Of a stretch of 64,000 bases of DNA, positions 44,296-50,692 are shown one piece after another. The position numbers were made by a program, and so were the translations under genes. The DNA comes from Halorussus halophilus. Its GTDB lineage: Archaea > Halobacteriota > Halobacteria > Halobacteriales > Haladaptataceae. Position 1 is the first letter of the stretch, and every line of letters begins with the position of its first letter. The stretch spans positions 1,922,001-1,986,000 of the forward strand of contig NZ_CP044523.1 in the NCBI RefSeq assembly GCF_008831545.1. Direction: 5' to 3'. Below the pieces are notes generated by a model that searched no databases, was not told where the DNA came from, and saw only the letters and a program-made list of their open reading frames with translations.

Positions 44296-45294
44296 TTACA
44301 GGCCGAACGCCGTCACCAGCGAAATCCCACTTGCCAGCGCGCCGACCAGATACCCTCCAATCGCGCCGCCGTTCAACAAGGGCAGTCCGGCGTGTGCGCG
44401 GCCCTTCATGACCATCCAGAGGAGGACGAGCAGGCCCGCCATGGTGCCGATCATCGAAGTCAGTGCGGGCAGGTTCATCGCGAATCCGGAGACGAGCGGG
44501 TCCGCGGGCGCGAAGAAGGCCGCGCTGGCGACCATCACGGTCGGCATCACGGCGTCGCCGAGGCCGATGAAGAACACGTCGCGCTCACCGAGTTCGGGGC
44601 GTTCACCCGCGTCGGATTCTGCTTCGCTCTCCTCGCCGCCCACTTCCTCGTCCGCTCCATCGCCTGCCAGTCCCTCGTCGTTGAGGAACGAGTAGCCGAG
44701 CGTCATCGGAATCACGAGGATGACCGGAATTTTGAGGTCCATCACGCCGGAGGCCAGCGTCAGCATGTGTTCGGTACCGTAGACAGAAATGGCGTCGTAG
44801 ATTGCGAGGACGGAGAGGAGCAAGATAGCTGGCAGAAGCCCGAAACTGATGCCGAACAGTCCGGCCGCGCCAGCACCCATCACCACGCCCGAGGCGTCGA
44901 TAACGTACCACTCGGGGTGGACCGCGAGCGCGAGCGAGACGCCAGCGGCCGCGACGACTGCGAGGACGTTGAGTTGCGCGCCGTCGAACGGCACCGTCAC
45001 GACTGCCGGAATCACGACCGAGAAGACGTACCACGAGAGCAGTCCGCTCGTGAAGATAATCATCGCCCGGAGCAACCACTGCACTTCGAATTTGATGATG
45101 GCGAGCATCACGCCGGTCAGGACCAGCACCGCGGCGACGTAGACCAGACTGTTTGTCGGGTCGGAGGGGTCTTGGGTCTGCTGGAGTCCGGCCTCCTTGA
45201 ACGGTTCGACCAACGCCAGCGCGCCGAGTTGCACCAAGAGGAACAGAGCGACGGTGAACCCGGCGGCGGCGAACACGCGCGTTCGATTCTCCAT
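44296..45294 (-). CDS. presenilin/SPP-like intramembrane aspartyl protease (PSH)
   Basis: A 332-residue protein with nine predicted helices. The two catalytic aspartates are in AIYDAISVYG (YD motif) and FIGLGDAVMP (GLGD motif), separated by an acidic loop (GADEEVGGEESEAESDAGER). The third family motif, usually PAL, appears here as GLPLLNGG in the last helix pair. Archaeal presenilin homologues cleave transmembrane segments, including remnant signal peptides. It lies in a cluster with Gar1 and SRP19 on the same strand; the SRP neighbour suits a role at the membrane. Confidence 0.88.
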   Translation of the reverse strand: MENRTRVFAAAGFTVALFLLVQLGALALVEPFKEAGLQQTQDPSDPTNSLVYVAAVLVLTGVMLAIIKFEVQWLLRAMIIFTSGLLSWYVFSVVIPAVVTVPFDGAQLNVLAVVAAAGVSLALAVHPEWYVIDASGVVMGAGAAGLFGISFGLLPAILLLSVLAIYDAISVYGTEHMLTLASGVMDLKIPVILVIPMTLGYSFLNDEGLAGDGADEEVGGEESEAESDAGERPELGERDVFFIGLGDAVMPTVMVASAAFFAPADPLVSGFAMNLPALTSMIGTMAGLLVLLWMVMKGRAHAGLPLLNGGAIGGYLVGALASGISLVTAFGL

Positions 45295-45342
45295 GTGCGG
45301 AGGGTTGCAGGCCCCCGTCTTTGCGGTTGTGGATTCGAGTTG

Positions 45343-45576
45343 CTATCTCGCGTACAACTTCTGGCCCAACAGCATCGCTAGGGAAGCCTCGTCGTCGGGC
45401 GTGATCGCGACGTACGGCCGCGAAACCGGGCCGAACACGTCAACGACGCGCCCCACGTCGTTCAACTGCTCGTCTACGGCTTCGGTGCCGATTCGGGGGT
45501 GGTCCTCGCCGGGACAGCGCACGATGGCGAGTCCTTGGGCGGTCCGGACAACCTCGCCGAGTCTCTGCATGGCCAT
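45343..45576 (-). CDS. H/ACA RNP component Gar1
   Basis: A 77-residue protein matching archaeal Gar1: MQRLGEVVRTAQGLAIVRCP, NDVGRVVDVFGPVSRPYVAI and the end LAMLLGQKLYAR. Gar1 is the small beta-barrel that joins Cbf5 and Nop10 in RNA-guided pseudouridylation. Its ATG at 45576 shares one base with the SRP19 stop (TAATG), so translation is coupled; a second Met two codons later is an alternative start. Confidence 0.85.
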   Translation of the reverse strand: MAMQRLGEVVRTAQGLAIVRCPGEDHPRIGTEAVDEQLNDVGRVVDVFGPVSRPYVAITPDDEASLAMLLGQKLYAR

Positions 45577-45857
45577 TACTCGCGCAGGGCTCCGACGTAC
45601 GCCGCGACTGCCTGAATCAAGTCGTTCTTCGACGAATCGTCGGCGTTCTTCACCAGCACCCGGCCACGCTCTTCCCAGTTCTCGCGTGAATAGGCTTTGT
45701 CCCGCTCGATGACGGCGTTGTAGCCGACCTGCTGGACGGCTTGGGCTATCTCGTCTACCGTCGGTTCCTCGACGGCCAATGCTTCGGACACCCGGCGTCC
45801 CTCGCTTCGGGTCTTGGCCGCGTCGAAGTACGCGGGCCACAGCACCTTCTCGACCAT
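45576..45857 (-). CDS. srp19: signal recognition particle subunit SRP19
   Basis: A 93-residue protein with [57 protein letters not shown] and the C-terminal lysine-containing [18 protein letters not shown]19 binds helix 6 and 8 of 7S RNA and helps load SRP54. The SRP19-Gar1 pair is a conserved haloarchaeal arrangement. No 7S RNA gene is recognised in the window. Confidence 0.95.
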   Translation of the reverse strand: MVEKVLWPAYFDAAKTRSEGRRVSEALAVEEPTVDEIAQAVQQVGYNAVIERDKAYSRENWEERGRVLVKNADDSSKNDLIQAVAAYVGALRE

Positions 45858-45894
45858 ACGACACGCTCGTACCCGATACGTTAAACACCTTTTC

Positions 45895-46090
45895 AGTTAG
45901 CGAGGACGAGACGCGTTCGAGCGGAGTGAGAACGGGTCTCGAAGTGGAGCGGCGAATGCCGCGGAACGCGAGACTCCGAAGGAGTCTCGACTGCGAACGG
46001 CGAAGCCGTGAGCGAGGCGCGCGGAGCGCGCCGCTGGTGCGAGCGGTGTTACCGCGAGCGAGACGTGAGCGACCGCAGGGAGTGAAGCCC
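45895..46090. repeat. cluster of short perfect hairpins with 3-nt loops
   Basis: Intergenic DNA made almost entirely of small inverted repeats: GAGACTCC-GAA-GGAGTCTC (45970-45988), ACGGC-GAA-GCCGT near 45996-46008, GGCGCGC-GGA-GCGCGCC near 46018-46034, GCGGT-GTT-ACCGC near 46044-46056, and a longer imperfect pair GAGACGCGTTC/GAACGGGTCTC at the left. The triloops and arms resemble the sequence inserted in crtD at 51002-51079. It lies between the SRP19 and btuF-like genes. Confidence 0.6.
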
Positions 46091-46119
46091 TCGAAAAGAT
46101 GAACCGCAAAGAAGCGAGA

Positions 46120-47280
46120 TTACCGACGCGACGCGAGCAGTGCCACCGTAGCGAACGCGACGAGCGCCGCAGACGCACCGAAACCGGGCACGGTCCCGGA
46201 GGACGACTCGCCAGTCGTGGTCGTCGCAGTATCGTCGGCCATCGCCTCTTCAGTTGTTCCGCTATCGCTCGTCGTCTCCATCGCAGACGTTTCTGTCCCC
46301 TGCGTCGTCGTCTCGACAGACGCGTTCGCCTCGGCGTAGGCCTCCGGGTGGAACGTCTTGGCCATCTTCGTCAGCGGATAGACAACCTGCGGTGCGGGTT
46401 GACTGACGAAGTTCCCGTTCACGGTGAAGACGTTGCCGTTCTTCACCGCGGCCGTGTTGTTGTAGGCGGCCGTCTTCGGGTACGCGCCGAACTGGCCGAG
46501 TTGGACGATGTACTGGGGATTCTGCTCGACCACGACCTCGTCGCTGAGTTTCGCGTAGCCGGAGACGTTCGCCGTGACGGCGACGTTCTCTCCACCCGCC
46601 AGTTCGACGAGGTTGTTGATGAAGGTGCCTTCGCCAGCGGTCCACCCGCCGCCCTGCGAGACGAGGACGCTCGGGGAGTCTTCACCTTCGACGGCCTGCC
46701 GAACCGTCTCGACGCGGTCTTTCATCCACGAGACCGTCTCGGCGGCACCCTCGCAGTTGCCGGTGAGTTCGCCGGTCAGTTCGGTCTTCGCGTAGATGTC
46801 TTCGACCGACGTTGCCGGGCCGAATCGGTAGACTGTCAGGCCCGCTTCGCGGAGTTTCGTGACCGTCTCGTTCGTGATGACGTTCGGCGCGAGGACGAGG
46901 TCCGGGTCCTCGGCGACGACTTTCTCGACCACGACTGCGGTCCTGCCCGCGCCCGAGACGTTCGCACGCGAGTCCGCACCGTCGAGGTACGCCGAGAACT
47001 TCGAGACGCCGACGACCTGCGATTTGCCGCCGATTTCCCACATCGTCTGGGCCGCGCTCGGAGAGAGCGTGACGACTCGTTCTGGTTTCTCTTCGACCGT
47101 CACCTCTGTTCCCGTGGCGTCGGAGGCCGTGAACGGGAACGAACAATCTGCCTGCGATACTCCTCCGGTCGCGTCTGTCGCGTCCGTTGGACCCATCGTG
47201 GCCGTCGCTGACCCGACGGGACCGACGACACTTCCGACCAACAACAGTGCCGCGAAGAGCGCGGCGAACCTCTGATTCAT
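46120..47280 (-). CDS. PGF-CTERM-anchored BtuF/FhuD-like substrate-binding protein
   Basis: A 386-residue surface binding protein. Signal peptide [20 protein letters not shown]; periplasmic-binding-like fold of the cobalamin/siderophore type ([80 protein letters not shown]). A Thr/Ser/Glu linker leads to the C-terminal PGF-CTERM signal [20 protein letters not shown] ending in ASRR, processed by archaeosortase ArtA and lipid-attached. Divergent from the permease gene across 60 bp. Ligand is cobalamin or an iron chelate. Confidence 0.9.
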   Translation of the reverse strand: MNQRFAALFAALLLVGSVVGPVGSATATMGPTDATDATGGVSQADCSFPFTASDATGTEVTVEEKPERVVTLSPSAAQTMWEIGGKSQVVGVSKFSAYLDGADSRANVSGAGRTAVVVEKVVAEDPDLVLAPNVITNETVTKLREAGLTVYRFGPATSVEDIYAKTELTGELTGNCEGAAETVSWMKDRVETVRQAVEGEDSPSVLVSQGGGWTAGEGTFINNLVELAGGENVAVTANVSGYAKLSDEVVVEQNPQYIVQLGQFGAYPKTAAYNNTAAVKNGNVFTVNGNFVSQPAPQVVYPLTKMAKTFHPEAYAEANASVETTTQGTETSAMETTSDSGTTEEAMADDTATTTTGESSSGTVPGFGASAALVAFATVALLASRR

Positions 47281-47340
47281 GCGTCTGCTTCTCCGGGCGT
47301 ATCCAATAAGTATTTACCTAAAGCAAGCTGGCTTGTAAAT
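47281..47340. promoter_or_regulatory. 60-bp divergent promoter of the btuF- and btuC-like genes
   Basis: AATAAGTATTTA (about 47305-47316) is placed to serve as TATA box in both directions, about 27-35 bp from each start codon. CAAGC-TG-GCTTG (47324-47335) is an inverted repeat between it and the GTG at 47341. A repressor bound there would shut both transcripts. Confidence 0.5.
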
Positions 47341-48441
47341 GTGCGAGTGAGGGCACGCGTTGCAGGTTGGTCGGCGGGATTAGCGGCGGCACTGTTGGTC
47401 GTCGTGGTCGTGAGTGCAGCTATCGGCCCTGTGGCGCTCGACTATTCGGTCGTCGCCAAAGTGCTCTTGAACGCGCTCTCGATACCCGTCGGCATCGATT
47501 TCGCCGACTGGACGCTCCGTCTCGCTGGAACCGCCGTCTCGGTTCCTGTGCCCTCGCTCACCTTCGCTCCGCTGTTCGATTTCGCGGTGCCGGACACCGC
47601 GACGGTCATCGTCACGAAACTCCGCCTGCCCCGCATCGCGCTCGGTGCAGTCGTCGGATTCGGCCTCGCCAGCGCGGGCGTCGTGATGCAGGGATTCTTC
47701 CGCAATCCGATGGCAGACCCCTCTATCATCGGCGTCTCGTCGGGCGCGGCCGTCGGTGCGGTCGCGACGATTGCGATCCCGTTCGCGATTCCGTTCAGCC
47801 TCCCCGTAGCGGCGTTCCTCGGCGCGATGCTGGCGGCCTTCGGTGTCTACCTGCTCGCCACCGAGAACGGCCGAACTCCCGTCGCCACGCTCCTGCTCGC
47901 TGGCGTCGCCATCCAGACGTTCTTGGGTGCGGTCGTCTCGTACCTCCTACTCCAGAGCGGCAAGAGCCTGCAACGAGCAGTGTACTGGCTGATGGGCCAC
48001 CTTCACCTCGCGTCGTGGGACGACGTAACTCTCGCCCTGCCGGTGGTCCTCCTCGGTTTCGGAGTTCTGCTCGCTTACGCGCGAGACCTGAACGTCCTCC
48101 TGCTCGGTGAGGAGGACGCCCACACGCTCGGCGTCGAAGTCGAGCGAACCAAGCGACTCCTGCTCGCCGTCGCCAGCGTCATGACGGGCGCGGCAGTCGC
48201 CGTCTCGGGCGTCATCGGCTTCGTCGGACTGGTCGTCCCGCACGTCATGCGACTACTCGTCGGGCCGGACCACCGAATTCTGCTCCCGACCTCTGCGCTC
48301 GCAGGCGCGACGTTCCTCGTGGCTACGGACACAGTGGCCCGGTCCGGCCCAGCGGAACTGCCGGTCGGCATCGTCACCGCCTTCCTCGGCGCGCCGTTCT
48401 TCCTCTACCTGCTCAGGACGCGGGAGGTGCATTCGTTGTGA
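47341..48441 (+). CDS. BtuC/FecCD-family ABC permease
   Basis: A 366-residue permease with about ten helices. The family motif [40 protein letters not shown] and the coupling segment [48 protein letters not shown] are characteristic of cobalamin and siderophore importers. It starts with GTG at 47341 on what is likely a leaderless mRNA. Forms the importer with the divergent binding protein and the ATPase downstream. Confidence 0.92.
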   Translation: MRVRARVAGWSAGLAAALLVVVVVSAAIGPVALDYSVVAKVLLNALSIPVGIDFADWTLRLAGTAVSVPVPSLTFAPLFDFAVPDTATVIVTKLRLPRIALGAVVGFGLASAGVVMQGFFRNPMADPSIIGVSSGAAVGAVATIAIPFAIPFSLPVAAFLGAMLAAFGVYLLATENGRTPVATLLLAGVAIQTFLGAVVSYLLLQSGKSLQRAVYWLMGHLHLASWDDVTLALPVVLLGFGVLLAYARDLNVLLLGEEDAHTLGVEVERTKRLLLAVASVMTGAAVAVSGVIGFVGLVVPHVMRLLVGPDHRILLPTSALAGATFLVATDTVARSGPAELPVGIVTAFLGAPFFLYLLRTREVHSL

Positions 48442-48520
48442 GCGAGAGTGTGAAACCAGCGAGAATAGACTGCCTCTCCCCTCGTTTCGCCAGACTAAGC
48501 AACCGACTCTGGGCGGTGCT

Positions 48521-48636
48521 GAAAGGGGCCGGTCGCTCGCGCACTGCTTGGTCGTCTGGGCGACCGCTATTCGGCACGGGCCGTGCGGAGGGTGCCGAAT
48601 ATGTCGGCCAGCGACCGCGAGCGACCGGGGGCTTTC
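48521..48636 (+). repeat. dispersed structured element, copy B (116 nt)
   Basis: Begins GAAAGGGGCCG and ends GGGGCTTTC like copy A. Predicted pairings in the same register: P1 1-5/112-116; P2 9-21/96-108 (perfect 13 bp, CGGTCGCTCGCG core); P3 30-34/41-45 (GGTCG/CGACC, loop TCTGGG); P4 48-57/72-81 (TATTCGGCAC/GTGCCGAATA). Compared with copy A, pairs 12:105, 13:104, 16:101, 51:78, 54:75, 55:74 and 56:73 change on both sides and keep pairing (A has a T-G wobble at 56:73). It sits inside the btuC-btuD gap on the coding strand, 140 bp before btuD. Confidence 0.7.
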
Positions 48637-48687
48637 TGGGAATTCGTTGCGATTCCCGCAGAACGGACAACGCAAAGCGAGCGGGCC

Positions 48688-48707
48688 GGGGCTTTCGAAG
48701 TAGCCCC
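48688..48707 (+). terminator. hairpin GGGGCT/AGCCCC downstream of element B
   Basis: GGGGCT (48688-48693) and AGCCCC (48702-48707) form a 6-bp stem with loop TTCGAAGT. Copy A has a related GGGG-CTTTCGAAGTGGT-CCCC directly at its 3' end. It could terminate or attenuate transcription before btuD, though the typical U-rich tail is weak. Confidence 0.35.
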
Positions 48708-48775
48708 AGTCTCGTTTGTAGTGGTCACGGTGACGAGTACAGCACCACCAACACAACCACGGAGGCCATCAAGCA

Positions 48776-50050
48776 ATGATACAGGTCGAAGAGTTAGTCG
48801 TCGAACTCGGTGGCCAGCGCATCCTTGACCAGATAACTACTCAAATCAACGACGGCCAGTTCGTCGGACTCGTCGGCCCGAACGGCGCGGGCAAGACCAC
48901 CCTCTTGCGAGCGATGAGCGGCGTCCTCACGCCCGCCAGTGGCACCGTCGAACTCACCGGTGACTCAGTCACCTCGCTCTCCTCGAAGGCTACCAGCAGG
49001 CGAGTCGCGGTCGTCCCCCAAGATACCACGCTCTCGTTCGACTTCGACGTGCGAGAGGTGGTGGCGATGGGTCGTCACCCGTACAAGTCGAGGTTCGGGG
49101 GTGCGAACGTCGGCGGGTCCGAGAGCGACGACGCTGACCCCACCAGTTCTACCAGCGACTCCGAACACGTCGAGGCCGCACTCGCCCGCACCGAAACGGA
49201 GGAGTTCGCCGACCGCTCGATTACCGCGGTCAGCGGCGGCGAGCGCCAGCGCGTCCTGCTCGCTCGCGCGCTCGCACAGGACACATCGATTCTCCTGCTG
49301 GACGAACCGACCGCCAGTCTCGACATCAACCACCAAGTCCAGACGCTGGAACTCGTCCGGGAACTCGCAGACGAGGGCAAGACCGTCGTCGCGGCCATCC
49401 ACGACCTGAATCTGGCGGCCCACTACTGCGACGAACTCCGCTTACTGGCGGGGGGCGAACTCCGAGCGAGCGGCGACCCCGAGCAAGTCCTCGCCGAAGA
49501 GACGCTCGAATCGGCCTTCGACACGCGTGCGGTCGTGACAAGTCATCCAGTGACTGGTTCGACGTACGTCACCGCACTCCCGGAGCGACCGGCCTCGCGC
49601 GAGGGGCGCGTCCACGTCGTCGGCGGCGGCGGGACCGTCTCTCGACTGCTCTACTTACTGTCGGCGGCAGGCTACGAGGTATCCGTGGGCGTGCTGAACG
49701 AAGGCGACTCGGACCTCGACACGGCCCGGTCGCTCGGTCTCGACACCGTGACCGAAGAACCGTTCGCGCCGGTCGGCGAGTCCGCTCGAAAGGAGGTCGA
49801 GGCGCGAATTAGCGAGGCCGACGCGACGGTGTTCGCGGACGTGGAAGTCGGCGACGGGAATCTAGCGAATCTGCGAGCAGTCCGGCAGGCAGAGAGACCA
49901 GTCGTCGTCGAAGAGCGACCGTTCGAAGCGCGAAACTACGCCGGGAGCGAGGCCGCGGCCGTCTACGCCGACCTTTGCGAGCGCGGCGTCGTCGTCGGTC
50001 CCGACGAGTTGCTATCGGCGGTCACCGAAGTAGTCCAACGAGAAGTGTAG
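48776..50050 (+). CDS. BtuD-type ABC ATPase with C-terminal Rossmann-like extension
   Basis: A 424-residue protein. Residues 1-255 are a standard BtuD/FecE ATPase: Walker A GPNGAGKTT, signature AVSGGERQRVLLARALAQ, Walker B ILLLDEPTASLD, switch AAIHDLNLA. An acidic insertion (about 105-135) lies before the signature. Residues about 270-424 (EGRVHVVGGGGTVSRLLYLL, GYEVSVGVLNEGDSDLDTAR, EERPFEARNYAGSEAAAVYA) form an extra alpha/beta domain with a GGGGT loop. The ATPase should drive the importer encoded upstream; the role of the extra domain is unknown. Confidence 0.88.
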   Translation: MIQVEELVVELGGQRILDQITTQINDGQFVGLVGPNGAGKTTLLRAMSGVLTPASGTVELTGDSVTSLSSKATSRRVAVVPQDTTLSFDFDVREVVAMGRHPYKSRFGGANVGGSESDDADPTSSTSDSEHVEAALARTETEEFADRSITAVSGGERQRVLLARALAQDTSILLLDEPTASLDINHQVQTLELVRELADEGKTVVAAIHDLNLAAHYCDELRLLAGGELRASGDPEQVLAEETLESAFDTRAVVTSHPVTGSTYVTALPERPASREGRVHVVGGGGTVSRLLYLLSAAGYEVSVGVLNEGDSDLDTARSLGLDTVTEEPFAPVGESARKEVEARISEADATVFADVEVGDGNLANLRAVRQAERPVVVEERPFEARNYAGSEAAAVYADLCERGVVVGPDELLSAVTEVVQREV

Positions 50051-50082
50051 GTCGGGGAGGTGTCCAGACGGTTATCTGGAAC

Positions 50083-50391
50083 TCAGATAGTCGTGTGCTG
50101 TCGTTGTTGGACGAGTTCGAACAGCATCAGCGCTGCGAAGGTACTCGCCGCGAGCAACACGATACCGGCGACGCCGGACTCGACGGAGGGCGCGGCCTGC
50201 GTCGCAGTTCCGAGCGCGACGCCGAACACGACCGCGAGTACGCCTTGAACGGGGCGGGAGAAATCGGCGCATCGCTGGGCGAGCGTCGGGTCGAGACCGA
50301 CGATTCGCGTCCAGACGACGTACAGCGAGAGGACGAAGAGGAAAGAAAGCAGGCCGACTCCGAGAATGAGGGAAAACTTGACGACGTTCAT
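50083..50391 (-). CDS. three-helix membrane protein, unknown function
   Basis: A 102-residue protein: FSLILGVGLLSFLFVLSLYVVW, a loop GLDPTLAQRCADFSRP, then GVLAVVFGVALGTATQAA and GVAGIVLLAASTFAALMLFEL. ATG 50391 is chosen because of an AT-rich promoter just upstream; the frame continues further upstream as non-haloarchaeal sequence. Converges with the btuD-like gene and is divergent from the carotenoid operon. Confidence 0.6.
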   Translation of the reverse strand: MNVVKFSLILGVGLLSFLFVLSLYVVWTRIVGLDPTLAQRCADFSRPVQGVLAVVFGVALGTATQAAPSVESGVAGIVLLAASTFAALMLFELVQQRQHTTI

Positions 50392-50403
50392 CCAATCTCG
50401 TTT

Positions 50404-50417
50404 ACGACCAGTCGTAT
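50404..50417 (-). promoter_or_regulatory. palindrome TACGACCAGTCGTA next to a TATA box
   Basis: TACGAC-CA-GTCGTA touches an AT-rich TATAATTTATTATAAAT stretch (50414-50430) and lies 13-26 bp before the ATG at 50391 (minus). A protein bound here would cover the transcription start of the small membrane protein gene. The crtD gene starts on the other strand 276 bp away. Confidence 0.45.
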
Positions 50418-50655
50418 AATTTATTATAAATGTATCGGTGCGGTTGGGTCGTTCGCGGAAACAGGGAAGACGACGGTTTCGACCGTCGTTGGTCGGGTCT
50501 CTGAGGCGGGCCGCGTTAGTGGCACCGCGACGTGACGATTCTCGGAGGTGAACGCGAACGACCAGGTGACCGAGCGTCGGCGTCGTTGCCACCACGACCG
50601 AGAGCGGACTGCGGCAAGCGTCACAGGCACCCGGCAAGACTCGCTGCGAACCGGT

Positions 50656-50672
50656 CAGTCGTTTTATGTCAG
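50656..50672 (+). promoter_or_regulatory. TATA element of the carotenoid operon
   Basis: GTTTTATG (50660-50667) lies about 27-33 bp before the ATG at 50693, the spacing for a leaderless haloarchaeal transcript. This decides 50693 over the upstream in-frame start at 50666. Confidence 0.5.
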
Positions 50673-50692
50673 TCGCGCCCTCAGAACGGCAC

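Larger units (their letters stand above)
48442..48775 (+). other. 334-bp gap between the permease and ATPase genes
   Basis: No convincing gene. It contains element copy B (48521-48636), a GGGAAT/ATTCCC hairpin (48638-48657) and a GGGGCT/AGCCCC hairpin (48688-48707). Permease and ATPase genes of such importers normally touch, so this is an insertion into an operon. Confidence 0.65.

Noticed and set aside
45858-46119. A 7S (SRP) RNA gene beside SRP19
   Set aside because: The hairpins are short triloop stems in series without the SRP Alu and S-domain motifs (no GGAA-type helix 8 context); they read as repeats.
48438-48828. Short plus-strand ORFs in the btuC-btuD gap (such as the one at 48583)
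   Set aside because: They consist of translated element B and its hairpins. The shared MSASDR peptide in copy A follows from the ungapped DNA similarity; coding is possible but not supported.
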